Source: Mangifera indica
Lineage: Eukaryota; Streptophyta; Magnoliopsida; Sapindales; Anacardiaceae
DNA length: 64,000 bases
NCBI RefSeq assembly: GCF_011075055.1
Contig: NC_058141.1
Span: forward strand, 13,649,639-13,713,638
Direction: 5' to 3'
In this document: piece after piece, positions 25,195 through 40,900 of the stretch
Numbering within the stretch: position 1 is the stretch's first letter
Layout of the letters: the number at the start of each line of letters is the position of its first letter
Program-made: the position numbers and the translations under genes
Notes under the pieces: generated by a model
Told to the model about the DNA's origin: nothing
Databases searched by the model: none
The model's input: the letters and a program-made list of their open reading frames with translations, nothing else

Positions 25195-25777
25195 GTTAGA
25201 TTCTAGGAACTTAGATGAAGGAGAAAACCCAGTTTTAGATGATAAAGAGGGTCAGTTTTGGAGAGTGAGGTTAATGTTCAAGAGGGAAGTGACTGGACAG
25301 TCTTAATTTTGTTTTTTGTGTTGCGGGGTGGTCTTATGTACTATGTTTTCAATCTTTCTCCTTACCGAACCCCGGCAAGTTTTTATCTGTTGATGTAGGT
25401 TGAAGTCATGGTTAAATTAAGACCATTAGATGCACGCACTCGTCATATTGACTGTACTCTCTTAGTTTCATAATATTGTTTAAATTTCCCTTTCTTTGGC
25501 TGGTCGATTTTTCAGTTCAACAGAACATTACCCCAGTGACGGAATCTCTCCTTTTTGGGTTTATGATGATAGGATTGCCTTCAAAATTCCTTGAAAGGGC
25601 GTTATATCGTAAACATTCAAGTACCTATTCTTTCTGCAGGTATGACAAAGGCCGTTGGCTTTTTCCCATATTGTTGATGCCATCCCATATTTGGGTCCAG
25701 CATTGTATCTTTTCTTAAGGCCTTCACTGTCAGAAATGCTTGTTTCACTAGGCAAAGACTCATCAGAGCAAGAGTAA
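25195..25777 (+). pseudogene. Decayed plastid integral-membrane protein gene
   Basis: Remnants on the plus strand read, in order: LDEGENPVLDDKEG (about 25210-25250); after a frame change ESEVNVQEGSDWTVLILFF and GGLMYYVFNLSPYRTP (about 25263-25380); HIDCTLLVS near 25445; SPFWVYDDRIA near 25548-25580; then after CTGCAG a final exon YDKGRW, a frame slip, and HIVDAIPYLGPALYLFLRP ending ...SSEQE and TAA at 25777. Spacing and motifs (FWVYDD, YDKG, GPALYL.LRPSL) match a plant plastid multi-pass membrane protein family of unknown function. From memory the Arabidopsis relative is At2g04360, whose neighbours are homologous to neighbours here. Frameshifts, stops and missing middle exons (the family is around 300 residues) make it a pseudogene. 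Confidence 0.65.
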
Positions 25778-26592
25778 ATTTTATATTCTCCATTTGGTTT
25801 TTATATCAAAACCTACAAGCAAGTTGGCACAGCTGACACCCAGATATAAAAGATGAGAAGACCACAGCTCATGTATAGGTCAATTTTTTAGAACACTCAT
25901 AGATGCTAGGAAATTGAATTCATCTTGCACAAGAACAAGGATCAGAAACTATTTCCACAATCGTTTTGGTTATCTCTCAGATTCTTCGCTTCTCTTTGTT
26001 ACTTGAACATTCACCATGTACTGGGATTACCGTAGATAATTTCAGTTCCAGGGATGTGATGATGTTCATAGTACTAGTTATTATCATTTGATATAATGTT
26101 CATCAATAAAACTTGATTATTCATGAATGGAACAGAAAAAAGTATAAAACGTGGAATCCAGATCATATGTCTGTTCGACCTTGGACCAGAAATTAAATAC
26201 AGAAAGAAGCTAATATAACTCATGGCTCCTATTCATACATATTTTTTTCATCCATACTAAATCAGGTCTTGAAGAGCATTTGTCAACTCATCTATAATTA
26301 TTGTCATAAGAGACTTGGATCTGCAACTCTAGTTCAATCAATAACATACTGATATCCAGCACACAACCAGACATGAAAAACCGGGAAAAGAAAACAATGC
26401 CGTGCTGTGACGTCCTAATCAGACCTAGAAACCAAAACAATATTTTTTCTCCTTTGCTACTCTTTTTATTCTTCCAATACCCTAATCTTATTATCCAAAT
26501 CTTCAAATTCAAAACTTTTAATAATTATCCTATCAATTATTCAAATTAAAATATCAATTACTATCGTGATCAACATTATTCTAACCCTAACA

Positions 26593-26644
<52 letters not shown>

Positions 26645-26876
26645 CACCATGAAGGTAATTCCAGTGATACAGTGATGCATGTTGACAAAGCAATACAACC
26701 TCCTGTAGATCATCAACAAGAAGATTTAACAGTATCAAACAGCAACACACTTTGATTTGCAAAAAGAAGCAACCTTACAAATTGTTAGAAAAGCTTATTT
26801 TTCTGAGAAAATCTGAAAGACTTCAGGATAGCTGACATAATATAATGCAATGAAAATAAAAATATTACTACATTTT
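25778..26876. other. Spacer with LACS8 3' flank
   Basis: AT-rich, with a compound microsatellite (listed separately). The 26.65-26.87 kb part is probably the LACS8 3' UTR. No gene was recognised. Confidence 0.5.
26599..26644. repeat. Compound microsatellite (AC)n(AT)n
   Basis: About 12 AC units (26599-26622) are followed directly by about 11 AT units (26623-26644). Such tracts are usually length-polymorphic. Confidence 0.95.
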
Positions 26877-30883
<4,007 letters not shown>

Positions 30884-32854
30884 TGTGAATGCACACAACA
30901 CTCCTTTCTGGGATAAACCAAATAATGACCTGAATATGATGAAAAGAATTGGCAACATAATCCATCATTTGACTACAACCCAATACATTATCTAATGTTT
31001 CTAAATATGGATGAGAAAACTTCAACAGAATCAAATGTACAACATCACTAGAGTCCCATACACTGCAACAATATCCAAAAAGTACAACCAATAATGATAA
31101 GATACTATGAAAAAATTAGAAGCCTACTGCAGTCTTTCCCAGTGCCTAAAAATCTTACAAACATTGATCAGAAATGCATCAGGTTTTATGCTGAAGTTGA
31201 AATAATTCATTCTTAGCAACCATTTTGTTTTTTCCCAGCTTACAAAAGAGAGAGAGAGAGAGAAGAGTGAAGCGGAGATATAATTGCAACACAACCCCAA
31301 CACTCATGCAGAAAAGCTGAAGAATTTATAAGCAAATTTAAATTATTTTGGGACCTAAATTTCTTATACGAGTAATGAATTTCACAGCAACAATGGTAAG
31401 CACATAAAACTCATGACAACAAAGTGATTGATTTTCAAATAATGACAGGACATAAAATAATTAATAAATAAATGAGGCAGTTCTAAAATAACGGTATCAT
31501 CCTTATTTCGAAATATGCCGCATCATACTTCTGCTTTATTTTTCCTTAACCAAAAAAAAAGGACTATGCATATTAGTGTGATCCGAACCGTCGTCTCATG
31601 AACAGTCCAGAAGGAACATGATCAACCCAACATCAAGACGCAAAACACATTACACGTCATGATCAGATTTTTCACTCTAATACATGAAACATAAACCTCA
31701 TTAAAATAAAGCTATCATTAGCTTCAAAAGTTCAAACTTCTGAAACAAAGATGATCAAGATTAGAGAAACAACAGACATATATATATACACAGACCCCTT
31801 AAAAATAAACCCAACTCTCTCAGAAAGAAACGACAACATCAATCACGATTAAAATGATCACCACAACAACATGGTTCTAATCGAAAAAGAACCATCAAAA
31901 AACTCAACTTTACCTTCAAAACAAAAGCAAACCTCAGGGATCCTTCAGTGTCTGTATTATTGATATTACAATAGGAATAGATCACATAAAGAAGTTCGAC
32001 AAGCAATTAGAAAAGTGGAAAACAAAGAATCCAACGGCGTCACTGTGATTAAATACTTAAAAAATTGATATGAAAATGAGTTGGTGGATGAGAAATGACA
32101 AAATTTGCCCCTTAAATGAAGAAAAGATTTGTGGGCTTCCGGAAGCCGGCAGAAGACCGTGAGGGGTAGTTTAGGGAGGAAATAATTATTCATACCAAGC
32201 ATTATTCTAACGACTTATGGCAAGTTTCGGACTATGTGTGGGTAAATGTGAGGCTCTGGGCAGTCGCACGATGATAAGGCATACGTAAAAAATACACGTG
32301 TCGTAATAAGTTACGTCCTCCGGACTGGCACGTGTGAGATTCGCGTAGTTCATACGAAAGGAGGAAAAAGCAGCTTTCTGGTTTGTTTTGGTTTCCAATG
32401 TGATTTGAGGCACACACCTCTACCGTTTGATTGGATTCGCCAATGAATGAAGATCCCAAACGATGCACAATTTCATGATAATCAACAACTTAATAGAGGC
32501 TTTACAAAGTGAGATGAGGACATTTGAAGTTAAATAAGACCAGCTGCTAACTGGAGAGTTAGAACAATGGGATAATAAATTCAGTGTAAACATATTGGAT
32601 GATTCAATTCTTTGATTTATTCATCCTTTGGTTTGGATTACCTAGTCAATATAATAACAGAACTATTTTTAAATGAATATTCTTCTAGCAGATCAACAAA
32701 AAACGTATAATATGGTTCTATGAATAACGTTTTATGCCAATACATCTATGATTCTGCATGTCAAGCATCAATATCTTTTAAGATTTTCCCTTGGTGAGGT
32801 TAAACCTTATTTCAAAGAGATGGAAGGATTGGTGAAAGTCTTCTTTCACTGATA
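30884..32854. other. LACS8 5' leader, promoter and 3' flank of the next gene
   Basis: It contains at least one LACS8 leader exon ending at about 31914 and a GA microsatellite (31247-31266). ACACGTG motifs at 32294-32300 and 32328-32335 are G-box-like. No coding sequence was recognised; the short reading frames near 32.2-32.5 kb lack homology. Confidence 0.45.
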
Positions 32855-34708
32855 TCACTTTGAATTGAGTTTGGCACATTCTTCAGCCCTTGTGAATGCA
32901 TTTGTGAGCACATCGATTGACCAATCCTTCAAGTCATCCTGTAGATAACAGGTACATAAGCTGCAAATATCAGATTTCGAATCTTTCTCTGCAAATATTT
33001 ATGGGACAAGTATCTTGTTTCTTCATGAGAGCAGAAAAAAAAGTAAGATAAAGTATAGCGATATAAAAGAAAGATACTCTTGCAGAACAATACAGTTTGT
33101 TAGTTGTTTCTTACATTCTGGAGAAAAAAGTTGTTAACAGAGCCTTAATTTATCAACTAGTCCAAATAATAAAATTATGCAGCAAGAAATTCCAGCATTG
33201 AAACTACCATACAGCATTCCCCAGAGAAGGGATGAGTAAAGCAAATAAGACATAGGATTTACCAAATTGATTATGTATCTAGGACATCAGATTGCAGTTA
33301 AAGTAAGTAATACAGTCTCAGAAATAAAAAAAACTGCAGGTAACTACGATATCAAGGTATGGCAATCATAACCAAACAGGAAATTTTGCTGTGTTATAGT
33401 ACCAAATAGAAAATCTTATAGTGATCGATTCTGCAGTCACTTTATGGTGCTAGAAGAAATAAAATCATTTAAAGATCACATACTTAAAAAATAATATTTC
33501 AGCAACCAGTAAATATTCTTATTCCTGTAACTAGCATCTTAGTCTATCTATTGGATATTCCTCAGAAAATCCAGCACAGTTTTGTACAAGCATTTCAAGA
33601 GAGGTTAAGAGTGCCGTTGTTCTCTCAACAGCCTCATCAGAAACGATTAACTGATATTTTGCTGGCTGTGTAAAACAAAGAATTTCTGAGGACTGTCATT
33701 AGTGCATTTAGTTTTTAAACTACCATTAGCAAGATTAACACAAAACAGATTCATTGATTCACTTATGAAAGACAATTAAGCTCTACGAGGTTGAGTGACA
33801 AACCATGTGCACTGGTTCTCCAGTCCTTATTCGTGCATTTGGACGAGCAAGTTTAGATTCAAAAGGAGTCCTTGGCCTCACCTCCCGAAATTTCTCCCAC
33901 TCTTCACGAGTCAGCATCCTAACCGTGCCTTGCCCAGGAGGAGCATTTTTTATTCTACGCTCAGTCATTTCTTGGGAAATTGAGTCATCATACTGCAGGT
34001 TCTCAACATATCACCTTGTCAAATCACCACCTAACAAACTAAAAACCCCTCAAAGTAAAAGTGAAGCATCACAAAGGTAAATTATTTTTTCTTTTTTCTG
34101 AAAACAAACCATAGAAGCTCAACAACAAAAAATCAAGTGTTTACTAGTTCACATTTAGTGAAAAAAAAAATAAAGCACCGAAAAACTTGGAGCAATTTCG
34201 TGAAGATATTATCAGGGCCCAACGCTTCTACACAAATTACTGATTTTCTTCACTCTCACTCAATTTGGGGCGTACATAACTTACAAATACACTTCCACAA
34301 GAAGGCAAAGCAGTTAATTTGACAGTCTAATATAATGATGAACCAACTCTCGTATATAAATCATTCAACTTCGTTATTTTCTTGTGCACTCACACGTGCA
34401 GGTCAGCACAAGCAAAACTAAAAATCACAACACTTGATTAAATAAAGATGGAAGCAGATTACCATCATGAGCAACTTGGTAAAGAGTGCAATTGCAGCAA
34501 CAGTGAGATACATTGGCATAGTGGCCGTGTCCAGATATGATTTTGATTCAGGAACCTCAACAAACACCTGGTCTTTCTTCACATTCTTCTTTTTCCTTAT
34601 CTTCTCCAACTCAGCAACCCTTCCCTTCAAGCTTTCTGATGGGCCATCTCGGGACAATGTATGTAACCTTCTGTGAACCAAAAACAACCTTTGTCTAATC
34701 CCATACAT
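32855..34708 (-). CDS. Small plant membrane protein of unknown function
   Basis: The distal splice form uses exons 34463-34708, 33804-33992 and 32855-32938 (minus strand) and gives 172 residues. The N-terminal part is basic and helical (VAELEKIRKKKNVKKD). Residues about 63-82 (TMPMYLTVAAIALFTKLL) form one hydrophobic helix. The rest is soluble, with the distinctive stretch APPGQGTVRMLTREEWEKF followed by a basic Arg/Pro segment. The end reads DDLKDWSIDVLTNAFTRAEE. The start was set at the ATG at 34706-34708; upstream in-frame codons lack an ATG. It looks like a conserved single-pass organelle or endomembrane protein, but I cannot name it. A proximal alternative last exon at 33531-33665 is described separately. 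Confidence 0.75.
33531..33665 (-). CDS. Alternative terminal exon of the small membrane-protein gene
   Basis: After a good acceptor (TTTTACACAG) there are 44 open codons in the phase required by exon 2, ending in TAG. They read PAKYQLIVSDEAVERTTALL, continuing to a Cys-containing end. Amino-acid composition is coding-like, unlike the surrounding intron. Using it would give a 189-residue protein with a different C-terminus. An internal donor at CTT|GTACAA would also allow it to splice in frame to the distal exon. Which form is the main one cannot be told from DNA alone. Confidence 0.5.
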   Translation of the reverse strand, partial: PAKYQLIVSDEAVERTTALLTSLEMLVQNCAGFSEEYPIDRLRC

Positions 34709-36300
34709 AGTGACTAAACTAGATTCCACACTATTTGGCTTCTACAAAGAAAACCCACCTGTACTCATAGCAAAAAAACATCTTCTTAGAATTTCAGCTG
34801 AATTAACAATATGTAGACTAAGATGTTACTTATCATAGTATTCGAAATTTCGATTTGAGAAAAATATTTGCCTGAAATCTTCAGAAATTTCAGCAACCGA
34901 ATTACAGAAGCTAAAAATGAAATTCTATTTCCAAAATCAATCTTTTTTTTGGCTTCACAAAACAAGAGCTTGGCTTAATATTTTTAAGAGCAGTTTTCAA
35001 ATAAAGTTTAAAAAAAGTAAACTCAGATTTATGGACCAAACCTAATTTGCTTTACAAAATGAGTGATTCACTGAAGCATTCTAACGAACATCACGCATGC
35101 ATCATACACCACACGCAACGAGAAATACCTGAAATTTATAACGAAAAAAGGAGAATTGCTGACGAACGTGTCTAGCAGCTGGATCATGTCATTTAAAGAC
35201 TGGTCTGGACAGATTATGCACCATAGGAGGCCAGGTTAAGAATTGCCCGATGGGCTTATAGCCCAAGTCAAAGCCCAAATGAATTAGAGCCGTGAATTGT
35301 AAACAAGGATTTGATGAAAAATAATATTTATTTCATTTCTTGAAAATAATTGGTAGTTGTGTTGTGTCTCATATTAAATTATGGCCCTTTTGTTACTATT
35401 TACCTGATTGCATTGCATCTAATTGAAAACATCTTAAATTATTTATTTGTTTATTTTAAACGAGGTCAAATTGCACTTGATGCTTAATTGCATTGTATTA
35501 TCATTTCTTCCTATAATTGTCGGGGAAATAAAATAATTAATAATCCTAGTTCGATTTTTATAATAGTTAGTTGTATTGGACTCATAACATTAGCATATTT
35601 CCCTCACTAATTTTATGGGTTCTTCAACAGACCCATAAAAGCCTTAGTCCCCACATGCATAGTCCCATCCGAAGTCCCATATGGGTAGACCTATTGAATT
35701 GAATCTGGTTTGTTTCAACTTCGAATTTAGTCGTTTAGACTTCAGATTTTTTGTTTGTGTTTAATTTATTTAAAATTTTCGAACTTGTAACTTTGACACC
35801 CTGTAAAAAAAACTATACAATCTTTCCAAGTTTAAAAACCTGACAAATATACCCCTGCTCATAATAAATTGTTAACGATACACCAAACTTATTCTGTAAT
35901 CAAACTATCTATTGCAATTATTAATGAAGAAAAATAAAACACAACAAACACATTATTTTTTAACAGGCGTTGCCTTAAAAAGAGACAAGAGAGTGAAAGT
36001 AGAACGAACAAAAGAATCCGAATGGTGAAAGTTGAAGCGTTCGTGAGCTGTGCAAAGTCGAAAAGTCCTAAATAGTCTAAAGTCAATTAGAAAGAGAGGT
36101 TTGGTTTTAAAAGATAAAAAGAAAAATCAAAGTCGGGATCCGTTGGTCATCAGAATTTGATAAAGTTGGAATAATACAATAGCATGCAATGATAGTTCTA
36201 ATTCCGGGTGGGTCATTTCTCCAGTTTCCACCTCACTCTACTGAATGTCAAAAACGGCCATAAATCTTTTCGGTCGGGAAAGTGACATTACAGGATAGAT
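34709..36300. other. Upstream region of the small membrane-protein gene
   Basis: It holds the 5' leader (minus strand) and unassigned intergenic DNA. No reading frame of coding character was found. Confidence 0.4.
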
Positions 36301-37400
36301 ATTTTTGTTATCAAACTTACCATATTCATTAAGGCAAACTTTTTATTTAATAATCGATTTAATAATTATTAAATTAAATAAATTAAAATTTTAATTTTAA
36401 TAATTTGTTAAAAAAATTTAAATTTATATATTTTTATATATAAAATATTTTTTTTTTACCACTTAAATTACTTTCTATATAGTAACCTTACTGGAGAGAG
36501 TTCATTGTTTGATTTTAGCCATGTGGCATTAAATGGGACTGCTAAATGTGTTAATGTCAAATAAATATGTAAGAAATTATTGACTTATCGGGAATAATTT
36601 GGCATATAACTGTCCAAAAGGATATTAACATTATTTTCAGAAGGGTATAATCTGACAATTATATCCGTTTATTATTTGCATGCTGCTATTATTACACAAG
36701 AGATGTGAACATGCGATGGCCCAAAAAACAATTTTTCACCCAAAGTTTGTTGAAAGGAAATTGCATGCTATTAACTTTTCAAAAGTTAAATTTTCACTTA
36801 TTATTTATTTTCGTAAATAAATTTTATTAACTGAAATGAGAGAAAGGTCATTTTATATATTTTTTTTATTTTTTTGTTTTATTTAATTATTTATGTTTGC
36901 TTTCTTTCTATAATTATACATCTTATTATTTATATTTTTACTTTTTTTTTATATATTTTATATTTTTCCTTTTTAAAAGTTTTGAGATTAACTAAAATTT
37001 TTTAAAATGGTTGTGGTATTAATGAAAAATTTTAAAGGGTTTTTAAAAACTCAAAACATATTATTTTTTGAAAATTTAAATTTTAATATGTCATTAATAG
37101 TTATAAAAAATTTAATAAAATATAATATTTTAAATTAGAATCAAATTTAATATTTTTTAAAATATAAATAATACAATTTTAAATTGATAAAAATATATTA
37201 ATAATTTAATATTTATTTTAAATGTTGATGTCAATTTCATAATTACAATAAAAGTTAAAAAAGTAAAATAATTATTTATAAAAATAAAATAAAATTCACT
37301 AATAAAATATATAATAAGTAAAAATTTGACTATTTAAATCTTAAAACATGAGAATATAATCTCGTCAAACTTTGGTAGAGAAATGGTTTTTTGGCTAATG
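36300..37400. other. Extremely AT-rich intergenic block
   Basis: Dense runs of A and T, with very little G or C, cover about 1.1 kb upstream of the DUF1296-like gene. No repeats with clear ends and no gene were seen. Such blocks can act as matrix-attachment regions, but nothing here proves it. Confidence 0.5.
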
Positions 37401-37566
37401 CGATGTATTTCACAGAATTACCACATTACTTGGTAGAGAGAGTTAGCAAGGTTCTAGGGGAAAAGGAATAATTTGAAACCTATAGGGACTGATAAGTTAT
37501 ATCATATAAATAGTGTAGGAAGCTCGAAGCTGATCAGATACAATCATACAGAATTTAAAAAAAAAA

Positions 37567-37752
37567 ATGGAAACCCCAGAAAGCCCTACACTCCTAAAAA
37601 ACACTAGTTTTGCCCTCTCTTTCTCTTCTTCTTTCGGCTTGAGATCAAATTCAGACAGAAGAACAAAGCCCATCAGTACACAATCAAAACCCATTTCACT
37701 TCACTTCTCTTCTCAACTATTCTTTCATTTCTCTCTTTCTTTCGATAATTAA
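37567..37752 (+). CDS. Possible upstream ORF (61 codons) before the DUF1296-like gene
   Basis: An ATG-started frame (METPESPTLLKNTSFALSFS...) ends with TAA about 170 bp before the main ATG at 37923. It lies where the 5' leader is expected. It is Ser/Phe/Leu-rich from CT-rich leader sequence, so it may be chance. If transcribed, it would be expected to lower translation of the main ORF. Confidence 0.25.
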   Translation: METPESPTLLKNTSFALSFSSSFGLRSNSDRRTKPISTQSKPISLHFSSQLFFHFSLSFDN

Positions 37753-37922
37753 TTTCTTTACTACATACACAAAGAGGGAGACATAGACATATATTGTTTG
37801 TTTTGTGGCTTTTTTTTTCTTTTTGGTTGTATCAATCATATTTAATTAATTAAGAGATAGTGGGGTTTTGGGTTTGAGGCATTGAGTTTGTGATTGTGGG
37901 CTGTGTTCAAAAGTGAGTGAAG

Positions 37923-40900
37923 ATGAGCGGAGGTGGGTCTAGGGTTTCAATCCCGAGCAACACGAAGAAGATGATCGCAAACATAAAAGAGATCACAGGT
38001 AATCACAGTGAAGAGGATATTCATGCAATGCTTAAAGAATGCTTTATGGATCCCAATGAAACTGCTCACAGGCTTCTCCTTCAGGGTATTTTTTCTTTTA
38101 ATTTTCTCTATGCCGGTTGATCTCGATTTGTTTTGTTTGTTTTCATTGTTTCTGATCCACATTTTCAGCTTTGTGTCAACTCATCTGGGTTTTATTTATC
38201 TTTTTTCTTAATTTTTCTTTAGGTTTGCTTGGATAGGTTTTCCACTGTCGATTACTTACTGTTTTTAGGGTTAAACCTAGATTGCGACACCTTTATTTTC
38301 CTATTTAGAGAAATTTAGAGTGTTACTGAAAATAGTTCTTTTTTTTTTTTTTCAATTAAATTTACAAATTCAGTAGCTTACACGTGAGTGCGCTGTTTTA
38401 ATGATGAATAGGGTTTTCCCTTTTAGCTCACGTTCAGTTTCTTGGAAGCGGATTGGTTTGAATGAGACTGCGCATATGTAGTGAAACGAAATACATTTCT
38501 GTGATGTAATATATTCATTTTTAATGGGATGTTGATATGGATCAATATATCTGGTGGAGCAACTTGCATTATTTAGTTATGGTCATGGCATTCATTTATG
38601 CTACACATACACGTGGTGATGATGGGGGATAGTTTTCGAGTTAAAGGTCCTTTTTTTATCTCAGCCACTTTATATGTTTAGGGGAAGTTTGGTATCGTGA
38701 AGGGAATCTATTACAGACTACTTATCAGTTCAGAGGTGCTGTTTAGGCATTTGTTTAGAATTCCATTGCAATTTGTTAGATTTTAGCATGGTTTCTGTGA
38801 CATATAATGATGGTTTACAAATTTTTGGTTCTCAGACGTTGTTACAGGAGAATCAACTTGGTATCACATATGAAATTGTTATGGTATTACGACTTATTTA
38901 GGTAATGACAAATTGCTGATGATCCTGTAATGCAGCTTAAAGATTTCTTCCACTAATTATCAGTTATTGATAGGTGGCAAGCAATTTGTTGAGTATATTG
39001 AATTTTGTTTTTTTTTCCTGTTTGACAGTTGGATTTTGTTTATGTTTTATTTTGTTAATGGTCACGAATTTTGTTCAGAGCAAATTTGTAAGTGTTTAGT
39101 TTATTTGCAACCTTGAATCAATATAACAAAGTTTATATATGGTTTCACAGATACATTTCATGTGGTCAAAAGGAAACGTGACAAAAGGAAAGAGGTAAGC
39201 GAATTTTCTCAATGACAATGAATTTTTAGATTTGTATATTTCTGGCTAGACATGGCAAATGGGTGGGTTGCCCGTTGGGACCTGCCCAAAAAAAAGGAAC
39301 GGGGTCTAGGTTTTTGGTCCTATACCATTGTAAAACCTATTTTCTGTGGGCGGGCCAGGTATAATCATTGGTACCCAAAATAAATTAAAAGAAAAAACTG
39401 GAAATTGGAAATTTGATGAAACTGAGATGGACAAAGGAGAATAAAATGAATTTGGAAGTGGAAATTGTGGGAAAAGATCGGTCCAGTTGGAGGAAGAAAC
39501 GGGGATGAGAGGATTGTTGAAGGAATTAATTGAATTTTGTTGTGTTCTTTGAATGTCAGTGAGATTAGAGTTGGAGAAGCAGGCCATGTAAGCCTATCAG
39601 TAGCAGGTTTTGTGGACTTTCTGCCATTATTATCAGAAGGAAAAGCATCCATTAATGGAGGTAAACCAAAAGGACTAAAAATTCATTATTACCAGAAGAG
39701 CCTAATCTCACTAGCTCTGGAATATGAGTCTTCTTCCCACCTGAACTCTTTTGAATTACCCATTCATTCTGCCAAAAACAACATCAAATTCTGTTAAAAC
39801 TCACATTATAACATAAACAACTAAAACTGAGTTGAAAAAAACAGAGGAGAAAGTATGAACCTTTGCGGTTTTGGGATGATTATGGACTCAGAATTTCCCA
39901 TCCAATCTATATTCATTCATGACCTAGTTGTTTTTTTTTTTCTCCTTTTGGGGCTCTCACAGCATGGAGCTCTCACCATTTTGGAGCTTCTAATTCTAAC
40001 TAGAGGGGAATGTGACCCTTTGTTGATTAATATTCACACTTTAGCTAAGAACCCAAGATCTCAAAGCGACACACAATGAATTTTAGGCAATGAAACTCAA
40101 ATAAAAGTCACAAGTAGCCCATGGATGCAGGTGTACCCACAAGGCTGGGTGCCGATCTTTGTAATCCTTACTCACATAAGGTGACCTTTTATTCGACCTG
40201 ACTTGTATCCGGCCTGCCCATTTGCCAGGTGCATTTCTGGCTTTAGATATTTAGGAGTGATATATCCAAATCAAATGATCAAATCATACCTATTTTTGTT
40301 TGGACGTCTTTGTCTCTGTTCGAATGTCTATGATACTAAGATCAGGTGAGTGCAGGTAGTAAAAATTGAACCATAGTGGGGAGATCAAGTGGTTTGATAA
40401 CTTTTGGATATTTAAGGTTTAGATTATATGGGTGATATGATAATACCTGATATTTTTCTTCTTCAGATATATAATTCAGCTTTAGTATTATTATGAATTT
40501 GCTCATTTTTATTGTTGCAGAATGTGAACAGAGAGTCTGCAGAGTCTCGGTGGAGACCTGCCTTACAGGGCCAGGGAAGTAGGGTGGCCGGGCTAATTTC
40601 TCGTCCCATTACCCATCACGTGGTAAGCAAATTTCGGACAAAGTGTTTAAAATTATGATGTCGGATTCACACTCCGATTTTGCTGCATCTACATGTGTTT
40701 GCTTCCTAACTTCATATGCCTTGCTGTGACTTGCAGTACTAAAGGCCTGCAACTTATTTAGTAACTGTATAAACTGCACCATTTTGCTCAGTTTATTCAA
40801 ACAAATTTTCTGTGCAATTAGGTGACATTGCTGATGTTTGTTTTAAACATATTATTTTCCTGTGCCCTTGGATGGTACCGAGTTGATTGTTTTTTCATCA

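Noticed and set aside
34137..34322. 61-codon plus-strand frame
   Set aside because: It is within intron 1 of the minus-strand membrane-protein gene and is Lys/Ser/His-rich low-complexity sequence.
39306..39652. Two overlapping minus-strand frames of about 94 codons each
   Set aside because: They lie inside the hAT-like element and have no recognisable homology. They are kept only as a possible captured fragment in the findings, not as genes.
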